From positions 124,001 to 188,000 of the forward strand of contig JBLMZI010000005.1 of assembly GCA_050258755.1 (NCBI GenBank): 64,000 bases of DNA. The letters are read 5' to 3'. Below, one piece after another: positions 44,501-53,884 of the stretch. A program made the position numbers and the translations under genes. The DNA is from JBLMZI01 sp050258755 (GTDB lineage: Bacteria; Bacillota; Syntrophomonadia; Syntrophomonadales; DTU052). The notes under the pieces are model-generated. The model saw nothing but the letters and a program-made list of their open reading frames with translations, had not been told where the DNA came from and ran no database searches. How positions within the stretch are numbered: the first letter of the stretch is position 1; every line of letters begins with the position of its first letter.

Positions 44501-44986
44501 ATGTTGGTATTAGGAATCGACCCTGGCACGGCAACCACCGGTTATGGCCTGGTGAGCGGGAGCGGGAGCCGTTTGGTCATGGAAGCGACCGGTGTCGTCA
44601 AAACCGCGGCCGGCCTTGACTTATCAACCCGACTTCTGCAGATTCACCATGAAGTCAACCAGATTATTGACCGCTATCAGCCCGACTGCATGGCGATTGA
44701 AGAACTGTTTTTCAACCAGAATGCGAAAACCTTTTTTGCCGTGGCCCAATCCAGGGGCGCGGTGATTCTGACCGCCGCCCAGCGCGGACTTCCGGTGGCC
44801 GAATATACACCGCTTCAGGTCAAGCAGGCCGTGGTCGGTTATGGCCGGGCGGAAAAGCGCCAGATTCAAGAGATGGTGAAGCGTCTGCTGAACCTGGCTG
44901 CGATTGTGAAACCGGATGATGCGGCGGATGCGCTTGCCATCGCCATCTGTCATCTTCATTCCAGTCGTTTGGGGGGACTTGTATGA
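44501..44986 (+). CDS. ruvC: Crossover junction endodeoxyribonuclease RuvC
   Basis: 161 residues from ATG at 44501 (MLVLGIDPGTATTGYGLV); an in-frame ATG at 44477 has no ribosome site. Acidic catalytic residues are in GIDPGT, IEELFFNQN and KPDDAADALAIA. It cuts Holliday junctions made and moved by RuvAB, encoded downstream with an ATGA overlap to ruvA. Confidence 0.95.
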   Translation: MLVLGIDPGTATTGYGLVSGSGSRLVMEATGVVKTAAGLDLSTRLLQIHHEVNQIIDRYQPDCMAIEELFFNQNAKTFFAVAQSRGAVILTAAQRGLPVAEYTPLQVKQAVVGYGRAEKRQIQEMVKRLLNLAAIVKPDDAADALAIAICHLHSSRLGGLV

Positions 44987-45579
44987 TCGCCTTTCTGCGC
45001 GGCATTCTAGCCGACGTGCTTACCGATTCCATCGTCCTGGACGTCAACGGCATTGGCTATGAAATCAGTGTGCCGGTCCGAACCCTGGGACTGCTGCCGG
45101 GACGCGGCCAGGAGGTTTTCCTGTTCACCCGCATGGTTACCACGGATAATGATTTTCGCCTATTTGGTTTTTTGGAACGCCAGGAATTGGAATTGTTCAA
45201 GAGCGTGACCAATGTATCAGGGATCGGCCCGCGGATGGGTTTGGCCGTGCTGGGGCACTTTACGCCGGATCAGTTTTACCGGGCAGTCGCGGCTGACGAT
45301 TTGAAATCACTCGCCCAGATTCCCGGCGTGGGTAAAAAGACGGCGGAGCGGCTTGTCTTTGAGCTTAAAGATCGGGTCCCGCAGGCCATGCCCGCGCTGC
45401 GGGAGGAAAAGACAACCGGCGTGGACGAACTGCTTGAAGCGCTTGCCCAGCTCGGGTTTTCCCGCAGTGAGGTCTACCCGGACGTGGTTGGCCTGCTCGA
45501 ACGCAACGAATATCGCAGCACCGAGGAAAACATCAAGCGAATCCTGCGCAGCCGCGCGGGAAGCCGGTTGGTGAAATAG
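44983..45579 (+). CDS. ruvA: Holliday junction branch migration protein RuvA
   Basis: 198 residues. OB-fold N-terminus (MIAFLRGILADVLTDSIVLD), two helix-hairpin-helix motifs (VTNVSGIGPRMGLAVLGH and LAQIPGVGKKTAERLVFELK) and a C-terminal RuvB-binding domain (DELLEALAQLGFSRSEV). It binds four-way junctions and loads RuvB. It overlaps ruvC by 4 bp. Confidence 0.97.
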   Translation: MIAFLRGILADVLTDSIVLDVNGIGYEISVPVRTLGLLPGRGQEVFLFTRMVTTDNDFRLFGFLERQELELFKSVTNVSGIGPRMGLAVLGHFTPDQFYRAVAADDLKSLAQIPGVGKKTAERLVFELKDRVPQAMPALREEKTTGVDELLEALAQLGFSRSEVYPDVVGLLERNEYRSTEENIKRILRSRAGSRLVK

Positions 45580-45640
45580 AAGGATTGATAGGGAAGGGAA
45601 ACCCAGTTTTCCGATTGGGTACGAGGGGAGGAACCTCCGG

Positions 45641-46657
45641 ATGGAACGTATGGTCAGCCCGGAATTGATGGAAGACGATGGACTGGATTCAAACATCCGG
45701 CCCTTGCGACTGAAAGAATATATCGGACAGGAACGGATCAAGGAGAATATCGGCGTCTACGTGCAGGCCGCCCGGGAACGGAGTGAACAGCTTGACCATG
45801 TCCTGCTTTCCGGCCCGCCGGGACTTGGTAAAACGACTTTGGCAACGATTATCGCGAATGAAATGGGACGTCCGATTCGGAAGACCTCAGGCCCGGCTAT
45901 CGAGCGGCCTGGCGATCTGGCGGCGATTCTAACCAATCTGGAGCCGGGGGAAGTCCTGTTTGTCGACGAGATACACCGGTTGAACCGTTCCGTGGAAGAA
46001 ATCCTATATCCGGCGCTGGAAGACAACGCGCTCGACATCGTTATCGGTAAAGGGCCCAGCGCACGCACGCTGCGGCTCGATCTTGCGCCGTTTACCCTGG
46101 TGGGGGCGACCACCCGGCCGGGTTTATTGACCGCGCCGCTGCGGGACCGGTTCGGCATAGCCTGCCGCCTGGACTACTACTCACCGGCCGAGCTCGGATC
46201 CATCTTAACTCGGGCATCCCGCATACTCTCAATTCACATCGATCCGGAAGGCGCTGAGGAAATCGCGCGCCGTTCGCGGGGGACCCCGCGGATCGCGAAC
46301 CGTCTGCTGCGCCGGGTCCGGGATTACGCCACGGTCAATGAGCAGACCACGATTGATCTCGTTCTGGCGAAAAAAGCCCTGGCGATGATGGATATCGACG
46401 ATGAAGGACTGGATAATCTGGACCGGGCGGTTCTGGAAACGATTATCCGGAAATTCGGCGGCGGTCCGGTTGGGCTTGATACGCTGGCCGCTTCCGTTTC
46501 GGAGGAAACGGATACCCTGGAAGACGTTTACGAACCGTATCTCCTTAAAATGGGATTTATCCAGCGGACACCGCGCGGCCGGGTCGCCACCCCGCTGGCT
46601 TACCGCCATCTGGGTATCCAGCCGGCGGAATCACAGCCCGGCGCAACGCTGTTTTAG
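45641..46657 (+). CDS. ruvB: Holliday junction branch migration ATPase RuvB
   Basis: 338 residues. Walker A is GPPGLGKTTLA, Walker B is LFVDEIHRL, sensor 1 GATTRPG, and the C-terminal winged helix holds GFIQRTPRGRVATPLAYRHL. RuvB is the hexameric motor for branch migration. RBS GGGGAGG precedes ATG 45641. Confidence 0.98.
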   Translation: MERMVSPELMEDDGLDSNIRPLRLKEYIGQERIKENIGVYVQAARERSEQLDHVLLSGPPGLGKTTLATIIANEMGRPIRKTSGPAIERPGDLAAILTNLEPGEVLFVDEIHRLNRSVEEILYPALEDNALDIVIGKGPSARTLRLDLAPFTLVGATTRPGLLTAPLRDRFGIACRLDYYSPAELGSILTRASRILSIHIDPEGAEEIARRSRGTPRIANRLLRRVRDYATVNEQTTIDLVLAKKALAMMDIDDEGLDNLDRAVLETIIRKFGGGPVGLDTLAASVSEETDTLEDVYEPYLLKMGFIQRTPRGRVATPLAYRHLGIQPAESQPGATLF

Positions 46658-46672
46658 CATAGGACACAGGGG

Positions 46673-47242
46673 ATGACCATGAATGTACTGCTTCATGTCT
46701 GCTGCGGACCGTGCGCCACGGTGCCGGTCCGGGATCTCATCGCCGAAGGGCACCAACTTTCGGCCCTGTATTATAATCCGAACATACACCCTTTTACCGA
46801 ACATGAGCGCCGGCGGGAAGGCGCTGAATCGATGCTGCGCGCTTCGGATGTGCCGCTGATTGGGGTGCGCCCTTATGATCCGGTGCCGTATTTCCAGACC
46901 GTGACCTTTCGCGAGAATGTGCGCTGCCGGCTCTGCTATGCGATCCGGCTGGAGGAAGCAGCCCGCATTGCGCGAAAGGGAAAATTTGATGCGTTTACGA
47001 GTTCGCTGCTCATCAGTCCATACCAGAAACATGACACGATCCGGGAAACCGGTGAAGCAGCCGGCGAAAAATACGGGGTTCCATTCCTGTATCGGGATTG
47101 GCGGCCCCGGTATCCTGAATCCGTGAGAATATCAAAAGAAATGGGCCTGTACCGCCAGCCCTACTGCGGCTGTCTGTACAGCGAGTGGGAACGGTATCGG
47201 GGAGCGGCAAAGAACGCCGGAGCTTCCGGGGGAAACCCGTGA
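46673..47242 (+). CDS. queH: Epoxyqueuosine reductase QueH
   Basis: 189 residues. NVLLHVCCGPCATVPV, FTEHERRREG and VRCRLCYAIRLEEAA, then YCGCLYSE, are the QueH (DUF208) cysteine motifs that bind Fe-S and another metal. It reduces epoxyqueuosine to queuosine in tRNA, without the cobalamin used by QueG. queA and tgt of the same pathway are just downstream, so the three steps are clustered. Confidence 0.93.
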   Translation: MTMNVLLHVCCGPCATVPVRDLIAEGHQLSALYYNPNIHPFTEHERRREGAESMLRASDVPLIGVRPYDPVPYFQTVTFRENVRCRLCYAIRLEEAARIARKGKFDAFTSSLLISPYQKHDTIRETGEAAGEKYGVPFLYRDWRPRYPESVRISKEMGLYRQPYCGCLYSEWERYRGAAKNAGASGGNP

Positions 47243-47652
47243 ATGACTGGCCGGCGCTGAAACAAAGTGTGGAGGGTTTTGCCAAGGTGATCGATATCAA
47301 GCAGAAAGAGCGGCTTGCGGATGAAACCGTGGCTTACCTGGCCGAGCTGGCCGAACACGACATCATGCCCGGTGATCTGGTGTCGGTATCGCCCGGGGCC
47401 TGGCAGGATCGGGAACGCGCCAAGCGAATTGCGCTGCAGCTTTCGAACAGCGCGGCACTGCTCAATGTGCTGCTCGAACAGCGCTCACTGCCGATTTCTT
47501 TGATGGTTTCGGCATTCGGAGTACCGGTTGGGTTTGTGGAACGGTATGCGGATTACATCACCGCGCTGACCGTGCTGGCCAACGGAGACTATCCTGCTTT
47601 GCGGGATTACCTGAATCCCTGGAGGTGGACCGTCGGTTATGGCAAAGATTAA
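47239..47652 (+). CDS. Stand-alone SigI C-terminal-domain protein
   Basis: 137 residues starting at GTG 47239 in a GTGA overlap with queH. The stretch DLVSVSPGAWQDRERAKRIA followed by LPISLMVSAFGVPVGFVERY and LANGDYPALRDYL closely follows the conserved C-terminal domain of the RNA polymerase sigma factor SigI. Sigma region 2 is completely missing: the upstream sequence is queH. The next gene encodes an RsgI N-terminal-like domain, the natural partner of SigI, and overlaps by 14 bp. It cannot be a full sigma factor by itself; it may be a decoy, a split sigma or a DNA-binding regulator. Confidence 0.8.
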   Translation: MNDWPALKQSVEGFAKVIDIKQKERLADETVAYLAELAEHDIMPGDLVSVSPGAWQDRERAKRIALQLSNSAALLNVLLEQRSLPISLMVSAFGVPVGFVERYADYITALTVLANGDYPALRDYLNPWRWTVGYGKD

Positions 47653-47860
47653 AGCGGTGGTTTTGGAACACAAAGCGAAAAAAGCGGTTGTGTTTACCGA
47701 GGACGGCGAGTTCAAGATGGTTGAACTCAAACTGAAACAGCAGCCGGGTGCGGCGGTCGAAATAACCGACTGGCGCGATACCCTCATCCTGGCTGGCGGA
47801 ACCTTTGCCGTTTTTTTGATCATGGTTGCGGTGTATTATTTGTTTATTCTGGGCCGCTAG
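47639..47860 (+). CDS. RsgI N-terminal-like anti-sigma membrane protein
   Basis: 73 residues. KAVVLEHKAKKAVVFTEDGE resembles the RsgI N-terminal anti-sigma domain, which binds SigI; one membrane helix follows (LAGGTFAVFLIMVAVYYLFI) and the protein ends. Normal RsgI proteins continue with a large extracellular sensor domain, which is absent. It overlaps the SigI-C-like gene by 14 bp, so the two are likely made together. Confidence 0.8.
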   Translation: MAKIKAVVLEHKAKKAVVFTEDGEFKMVELKLKQQPGAAVEITDWRDTLILAGGTFAVFLIMVAVYYLFILGR

Positions 47861-47912
47861 ATTTCGGCCTTTGCCTGATGAAGGGCGATCATTTCAAGGA
47901 GGCTTTTTTTCT

Positions 47913-49325
47913 ATGTGCCGGCACAAATGGCTTCAATGGATTTCCGGCTTTCTCCTGACCCTTATCATCGCGGGGTTGATTCCCGCGCTGCCCGCCAGGG
48001 CAGTCACCTGTCCGGATACGATCAAAGTGGGCCTGTCAACGGTGGAGACGAACGCCGACTTTCGCATTGTTTCCGGGAATTATCAACTGTTCCTTAACGA
48101 TGATCCCACACCGGTTGCCAGTTTTCAGACGCTTTGCCTGTATCGGGTCTCCTTTATGCCCTTGGATAACACAATGCACCTTTACGGGCCCGGGCCCGGG
48201 GGCTTGTTTTCCGATCTTGGCGTAGTGACCCTGTTTAAACTTGCGCCGGATCCGACCTCACCCGGTCCGAATGTGTTCAGTTATAACGCAAAATCATACC
48301 GTGGCGCGGTCCAGGTCTTCATGAACCGGACCGGGATGAAGCTGAACGTCATCAATGAACTGCCCCTGGACCAATACCTGTACGGCGTGGTTCCCAAGGA
48401 AATGAGCAATCAGTGGCCGTTGGAGGCGTTAAAAGCCCAAGCGGTCGCTGCCCGGACGTATGTGCTGAAGAATATCAGCAAGCACAGTGCCGACGGGTTC
48501 AGCGTTTGTGCTGCGACACACTGCCAGGCCTATGGCGGGTATGCCTACGAAGGGGACGCGAGCCGCGCAGCGGTTGACCAAACATCCCGTCAGGTCTTGC
48601 TGGACAAGGATGGCCGGCTGGCAAGCACCCTGTATCATTCCAACAGCGGCGGGTATACCGAGGACAATATGAATGTCAACGGGTATAATTTCGACTATCT
48701 GAAGGGCAAACCCGACCCTTACAGCATGGGCAACGGGCTTTCCGACTGGCGCTGCGTAGTGGCCCTGGATCCGGACGGTTCGGGAAATTCCATTCAGGAG
48801 CGGGTCTATCAGAAGAACCCGAATATCGGCAGGATTGTTTCAATCACAACGGCTAAATATGTTTCCGGCCGGGTCTATCAGGTGACCCTGATCGATGAGG
48901 CGGGACTGACCGTGACTATGCGCGGCGGTGAATTCGGACAGATGTTTAATCCGGGCTTTACGACCGCAGTCAATAAGGATAACTTTATGGGGACTATGTT
49001 TGTTCCGAAAAGTGATGCGAGTGTTGCGGTGCTTGGGGACAGCGGCACGCCCATTACAGCCGAGGCCGGAATTCGTGGGATGTCAGTGCGATCAGCCGAG
49101 GGCATCCGGCCGGCGTCGGATCAGAATAATACATATACCGCCCGCTCGGCGGACGGCGTACGGGTCATACCAAAATCAGCTCAGTATTTCACCTTTGAAG
49201 GACACGGTTGGGGCCATGGCGTCGGCATGTCGCAGTGGGGTGCGTACGGTATGGCGAATCTGGGGAAGACCTACATAGATATTTTAATCTTCTATTATGA
49301 AGGCACCCAGGTGCTGACGCTGTAA
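47913..49325 (+). CDS. spoIID: SpoIID/LytB-domain protein (peptidoglycan lytic transglycosylase-like)
   Basis: 470 residues from ATG at 47913 after AAGGAGG. Signal peptide (WISGFLLTLIIAGLIPALPA), then the SpoIID domain: LPLDQYLYGVVPKEMSNQWP, LKAQAVAARTYVLKNI, HSNSGGYTEDN and the C-terminal GHGWGHGVGMSQWGAYGMAN. SpoIID digests septal peptidoglycan during engulfment. About 100 residues (370-430) are inserted before the last motif. It could be a vegetative paralogue (SpoIID/LytB) instead of SpoIID itself. Confidence 0.88.
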   Translation: MCRHKWLQWISGFLLTLIIAGLIPALPARAVTCPDTIKVGLSTVETNADFRIVSGNYQLFLNDDPTPVASFQTLCLYRVSFMPLDNTMHLYGPGPGGLFSDLGVVTLFKLAPDPTSPGPNVFSYNAKSYRGAVQVFMNRTGMKLNVINELPLDQYLYGVVPKEMSNQWPLEALKAQAVAARTYVLKNISKHSADGFSVCAATHCQAYGGYAYEGDASRAAVDQTSRQVLLDKDGRLASTLYHSNSGGYTEDNMNVNGYNFDYLKGKPDPYSMGNGLSDWRCVVALDPDGSGNSIQERVYQKNPNIGRIVSITTAKYVSGRVYQVTLIDEAGLTVTMRGGEFGQMFNPGFTTAVNKDNFMGTMFVPKSDASVAVLGDSGTPITAEAGIRGMSVRSAEGIRPASDQNNTYTARSADGVRVIPKSAQYFTFEGHGWGHGVGMSQWGAYGMANLGKTYIDILIFYYEGTQVLTL

Positions 49326-49404
49326 CGTGCATGGATGAATGAATAAGTCATGTTTGATTCGGCGGCGCCTGAAAAGGGGCGTCCCGATTTCCTTTGGAGG
49401 GACC

Positions 49405-50445
49405 ATGGACCTTTTCGATGTCAACACCTATGACTTTGAGCTGCCGCAGGAACAGATTGCGCAATATCCCGCCCGGCCGCGCGACGCGTCGCGGCTGCTG
49501 GTGGTGGATCGAAAAGCTGAAACCCTGCACGATTCCCGGTTCAGCCAACTTGCTGAATGGCTGCGCCCGGGCGACGTGCTTGCTTTGAATGAAACCAAAG
49601 TCATTCCAGCCCGGCTGCTCGGGCAAAAAGCCGACACCGGCGCCCGGGTCGAGATTTTTTTGTTAAACCGTCGCCAGGACGGATGGGCCTGCCTGGTTCG
49701 GCCGGCCAAACGGCTGAAACCCGGCGCCCGGGTCGTTTTTGCGGGAGGACGGTTTGAGGCCGTTATCGAGCGGGAACTGGATTTCGCCGGGGGCCGGCAG
49801 GTACGGTTTGACGGCGATTCCGACTGGGAAGACGCGCTCCGCGAGATCGGGCAGATGCCCTTGCCGCCCTATATTCAGCGGCCGGCTGAGCCTTCCGATC
49901 AGACGGATTATCAGACCGTTTTTGCGTCCCATGCCGGATCCGTAGCGGCGCCGACAGCGGGACTTCATTTTACGGACCAACTCTTTGCCGGGCTGGCCGA
50001 ACAGGGGATTGAACCGGTTCACCTGGTGCTCCATGTGGGGCTGGGAACCTTTCGGCCAGTCGAAGCCCGGGATATCCGGGATCACCGGATGCACAGCGAA
50101 TATTACGAAATTTCCGGGGAAGCCGCAGCGAAACTGAATCAGGCCCGAGCTGATGGGCGCCGGGTGATTGCGGTCGGGACCACGGTGGTGCGGACCCTGG
50201 AAAGCGCCTGGCATCCGGATACCGGAATACAGGCCGGATCAGGCGAAACCGATATTTTTATTTATCCGGGCAGCACCTTTCACGCGGTGGATGGCATGAT
50301 CACCAATTTTCATCTGCCGAAGTCCTCGCTGCTGATGTTGGTATCCGCTTTTGGCGGGATCGAACTGGTCAGGAAGGCATACCAGCATGCCCTGACCGAA
50401 AACTACCGGTTTTTCAGTTACGGTGACGCGATGTTTATCCGCTAG
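49405..50445 (+). CDS. queA: S-adenosylmethionine:tRNA ribosyltransferase-isomerase
   Basis: 346 residues from ATG at 49405 after GGAGGG. LPQEQIAQYPARPRDASRLL, ALNETKVIPARLLG, YQTVFASHAGSVAAPTAGLH and MITNFHLPKSSLLMLVSAF are QueA signatures. It transfers the ribosyl part of SAM to preQ1-modified tRNA. It precedes tgt by 45 bp as usual. Confidence 0.97.
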   Translation: MDLFDVNTYDFELPQEQIAQYPARPRDASRLLVVDRKAETLHDSRFSQLAEWLRPGDVLALNETKVIPARLLGQKADTGARVEIFLLNRRQDGWACLVRPAKRLKPGARVVFAGGRFEAVIERELDFAGGRQVRFDGDSDWEDALREIGQMPLPPYIQRPAEPSDQTDYQTVFASHAGSVAAPTAGLHFTDQLFAGLAEQGIEPVHLVLHVGLGTFRPVEARDIRDHRMHSEYYEISGEAAAKLNQARADGRRVIAVGTTVVRTLESAWHPDTGIQAGSGETDIFIYPGSTFHAVDGMITNFHLPKSSLLMLVSAFGGIELVRKAYQHALTENYRFFSYGDAMFIR

Positions 50446-50490
50446 TTTGATCTTAAAAAGGCCTGGAAGACAATCGCTAATGGAGGGAAC

Positions 50491-51600
50491 ATGCTTCAAT
50501 TCGAAGTCCTCAAAACCTCAAATGAATGCCAGGGACGGCTCGGTCGGCTGACCACAACCCACGGAACGGTGCCGACCCCAATTTTTATGCCGGTAGGCAC
50601 CCAGGCCACGGTCAAAACCCTGGCACCCTCTGATCTTCAGGAAATCGGCACAGGGATCATCCTGTCCAATACCTATCACCTGTATCTTCGGCCCGGTTCG
50701 GAGATTGTGCGCAAGGCCGGCGGACTGCACCGTTTTATGGCCTATCCGGGTCCGATCTTGACCGACAGCGGCGGTTTTCAGGTATTCAGCCTTTCCGGAC
50801 TGCGCAAGCTGAATAATGAAGGGGCAACCTTTGTTTCCCATATTGACGGCTCCACTCACTTTTTCAGCCCGGAAAAGTCGATGGAGGTGCAGCAGGCCCT
50901 GGGATCGGATATCGCGATGTGCTTTGACGAGTGTCCGCCCTTTCCGGCCACCTACGAGCATGTCGAGACTGCCGTTGAACGGACTGCCCGCTGGGCCGAG
51001 CGGTGCCAGCAGGCGCACACGCGCGAAGACCAGGCCTTGTTTGGAATCGTTCAAGGCGGTGTGCATCCTGACTTGAGAGAGCGGAGTGCCCGGCAGATTG
51101 TCGGCATCGGTTTTCCCGGCTATGCCATCGGCGGGCTCAGTGTCGGGGAATCCAAAGAAGACATGTATCGGATTTTGGATCACATGCACCCGCTGCTGCC
51201 GTCCGATAAGCCGCGTTATCTAATGGGCGTCGGGGAACCGGAGGATTTGGTCGAAGGGGTGGCCCGCGGTGTCGACATGTTCGACTGTGTGCTGCCGACC
51301 CGGCTGGCCCGCCATGGAGCGGCTTATACCGCAACCGGCAAGATCACGGTCCGGAACGCGGTTTATGCGGAGGATTTCACGCCGCTGGACCCGGAATGCG
51401 GCTGCTATGTCTGCCGGAACTTCACCCGCGCTTATCTGCGGCATCTGATTAAAACGAAAGAAATTCTTGGTTTACGATTGTTGAGTTACCACAACGTAAA
51501 CTTTTTGATACAATTGATGGGGAGTATCCGGAAAGTGCTGGAAGATGATGGCTTTCAGGCATTCCGGAGCCGATTTTACGAGCAATACCGGGTTCGTTGA
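50491..51600 (+). CDS. tgt: tRNA-guanine transglycosylase
   Basis: 369 residues. TDSGGFQVFSLSGLRKL contains the catalytic Asp region, FDCVLPTRLARHGAAYT the nucleophile Asp, and CGCYVCRNFTRAYLRHLIK the zinc-binding Cys/His set. It exchanges guanine-34 for preQ1 in tRNAs with GUN anticodons. Standard length. Confidence 0.98.
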   Translation: MLQFEVLKTSNECQGRLGRLTTTHGTVPTPIFMPVGTQATVKTLAPSDLQEIGTGIILSNTYHLYLRPGSEIVRKAGGLHRFMAYPGPILTDSGGFQVFSLSGLRKLNNEGATFVSHIDGSTHFFSPEKSMEVQQALGSDIAMCFDECPPFPATYEHVETAVERTARWAERCQQAHTREDQALFGIVQGGVHPDLRERSARQIVGIGFPGYAIGGLSVGESKEDMYRILDHMHPLLPSDKPRYLMGVGEPEDLVEGVARGVDMFDCVLPTRLARHGAAYTATGKITVRNAVYAEDFTPLDPECGCYVCRNFTRAYLRHLIKTKEILGLRLLSYHNVNFLIQLMGSIRKVLEDDGFQAFRSRFYEQYRVR

Positions 51601-51629
51601 CCATATTCCGCTGTAAAGGAGGGATAGAT

Positions 51630-51932
51630 GTGGATTTCAGTCTGATCGTTGGAGCGGTTTCGGCTCAGACCTCCGCCTGGGCGCAGACGGCCTTTATGAT
51701 CGTGATGTTTTTCGCGGTGTTCTGGCTGCTGGTGGTACTTCCCAGAAAGCGCGAAGAGAAAAAACACGCCGAGTTGGTCGAAGGCCTGCAGACGAAGGAC
51801 AAGATTGTGACCTTTGGCGGGATCTTTGGCGAGATCAAGAAAATCAAAGAGAAGACCGTCGTCATCAAACTGTCGGAAAACGCTGAAATGGAAATACTCA
51901 AAGATGCAATCGCCAGAAGACAGGATGATTAG
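51630..51932 (+). CDS. yajC: Preprotein translocase accessory subunit YajC
   Basis: 100 residues from GTG at 51630 after AAAGGAGGG. One membrane helix (FMIVMFFAVFWLLVVLP) is followed by the RKREEKKHAELVEGLQTKDK basic stretch and the GGIFGEIKKIKEKTVVIKLS fold of YajC. It associates with SecDF, encoded 0.7 kb downstream. Confidence 0.95.
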   Translation: MDFSLIVGAVSAQTSAWAQTAFMIVMFFAVFWLLVVLPRKREEKKHAELVEGLQTKDKIVTFGGIFGEIKKIKEKTVVIKLSENAEMEILKDAIARRQDD

Positions 51933-51935
51933 TGA

Positions 51936-52604
51936 ATGATACAGAGCATCACGCTCGAGACCCTAAAAACTGACCTGCTCCTGCGCACCCTGATCGAGAC
52001 CGGCAATCAACATTTGGGGATGCTGGGTTACACCGACCATGGCATTGGCCATGTCACCCTCGTTGCGGAGCGCGCTTCCGCCATTTTACAGGCTTTGGGC
52101 GCACCGCCCCGGGAGGTAGAATTGGCAGCAATTGCAGGTTACATGCACGACATCGGTAATGTTATAAATAGGGAAGGTCATAGCCTGAGTGGGGCCTTAA
52201 TGGCCGCCAGGGTGCTGCTGCGGTTGGGGATGGATCCCGACGAAGTGGCGCAGATCGCCGCTGCTATCGGGAATCACGATGAAGGCACCGGGCATCCGGT
52301 CAACCGGATGGCCGCCGCGCTGATCCTGGCCGACAAATCTCACGTGCACCGTACCCGGGTTCGCAATACCGATGAAGCAACCTTTGATATTCACGACCGG
52401 GTCAATTATGCGGTCAATCATGCCGAGCTGAAGGTGGATGGAACCAGGCGGGTGATTACGATGGAAAGCTCGGTTGATCCCGAAATTTGTTCGGTGATGG
52501 ATTATTTTGAGATTTTTTTAACCCGTATGGTCATGAGCAGACGTGCTGCTGCCCGTTTGGACTGCACGTTTGAACTTGTCATTAATGGAGCAAAACTGCT
52601 CTAA
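51936..52604 (+). CDS. HD-domain phosphohydrolase
   Basis: 222 residues. The metal site is HGIGHVTLV, then GYMHDIGNV and GNHDEGTGH, a full HD pattern. The C-terminus (about 120-220) has no known domain. Substrate unknown; nucleotides or phosphoesters are typical for the family. It sits between yajC and secD, an arrangement seen in other Firmicutes, 3 bp after yajC. Confidence 0.88.
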   Translation: MIQSITLETLKTDLLLRTLIETGNQHLGMLGYTDHGIGHVTLVAERASAILQALGAPPREVELAAIAGYMHDIGNVINREGHSLSGALMAARVLLRLGMDPDEVAQIAAAIGNHDEGTGHPVNRMAAALILADKSHVHRTRVRNTDEATFDIHDRVNYAVNHAELKVDGTRRVITMESSVDPEICSVMDYFEIFLTRMVMSRRAAARLDCTFELVINGAKLL

Positions 52605-52627
52605 AATCAGGGAGGGAGACAATTTCG

Positions 52628-53869
52628 ATGCAGAAGATCAATGCCACTAGCCTGATCAAGCTAATCGGGATTGTTCTGATCGTCGCGATTATCACCGGGG
52701 CAGGATACTGGTGGTTGACGACCAAGGACAGCGAGACTAACAAAACCCCGATCAATCTTGGATTAGACTTACAGGGCGGCCTTCATGTTGTGCTGGAAGC
52801 CAAGGAGCTGCCAGGTACTCCGCTTACGAAGGATACCATGACCAAGGCGGTCGCAATTCTGGAGACCCGCGTGAATGAAAAAGGACTGACGGAACCGATT
52901 GTGCAGGCACAGGGAAGCCGCCGGGTTCTGGTGCAGCTGCCCGGGGTTCAGGAACCCGATGAGGCGGCAAAGCTGCTTGTTCAATTGGCACATCTGGAAT
53001 TCAGGGATCAGAATGAGAACATCATTCTGACCGGTGCGGATCTGAAAGACGCGAGGGCTTCGCTGGACCCGCAGAACAATGAACCCGAAGTCAATCTCGA
53101 GTTCAATCAAACCGGAACCCAGAAGTTTGCCCAGGCCACGTCGGCCAATGTCGGAAAACCCATCAAGATCTATATCGACGGCAAGCTGCAGAGCGCGCCG
53201 GTCGTGCAGGAGGCCATTACCGGCGGGAAAGCCCGGATTACCATGGGCGAAAAATCCACGATGGAAGAAGCCGAAAACTTGGCCGTTCTGCTCCGGTCCG
53301 GTTCGCTCCCGGTCCGCTTTGAAATTCAGGAGAAGCGAACCGTCGGCCCGCTTCTGGGGAGCGACTCGCTGAACAAGAGCCTTCATGCCGGCATTATCGG
53401 CATAGTCATGATTCTGATTTTCATGGTCGGGTATTACCGGGTACCGGGACTGGTCGCGGATCTCTCCCTGGTGCTGTACAGCACGATCGTCATGCTGGTC
53501 ATGGCCTTGCTGAACGCAACCTGGACTCTGCCGGGGATTGCCGGTTTTATCCTATCTATCGGGATGGCGGTGGACGCCAATATCATTATTTATGAGCGTA
53601 TTAAGGACGAACTGCGGCATGGCAAGACGCTGCAGGCGGCCATCGAGGCCGGTTTCGACCGCGCTTTCTGGACCATCTTCGACGCGAACCTGACCACGCT
53701 GATTGCGGCCGGCGTGTTGTATATCTTCGGCACCGGTTCGATCAAAGGATTTGGCGTCACGCTGTCGGTCGGTATTCTTTGCAGCATGTTTACCGCGATC
53801 ACGTTTACCCGCTACGTGCTGAAACTGGTTTCCGATCTGGCGAAAGAGCCGAAGTATTACGGGGTGTAG
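52628..53869 (+). CDS. secD: Protein translocase subunit SecD
   Basis: 413 residues. Six membrane helices; LGLDLQGGLHVVLEAKE near the N-terminus is the SecD D1 motif and IAGFILSIGMAVDANIIIYE the D4/D5 signature. It uses proton motive force to pull secreted proteins outward, with SecF. Separate secD and secF genes, 15 bp apart. Confidence 0.97.
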   Translation: MQKINATSLIKLIGIVLIVAIITGAGYWWLTTKDSETNKTPINLGLDLQGGLHVVLEAKELPGTPLTKDTMTKAVAILETRVNEKGLTEPIVQAQGSRRVLVQLPGVQEPDEAAKLLVQLAHLEFRDQNENIILTGADLKDARASLDPQNNEPEVNLEFNQTGTQKFAQATSANVGKPIKIYIDGKLQSAPVVQEAITGGKARITMGEKSTMEEAENLAVLLRSGSLPVRFEIQEKRTVGPLLGSDSLNKSLHAGIIGIVMILIFMVGYYRVPGLVADLSLVLYSTIVMLVMALLNATWTLPGIAGFILSIGMAVDANIIIYERIKDELRHGKTLQAAIEAGFDRAFWTIFDANLTTLIAAGVLYIFGTGSIKGFGVTLSVGILCSMFTAITFTRYVLKLVSDLAKEPKYYGV

Positions 53870-53884
53870 GAAGGAGGGAGAACG

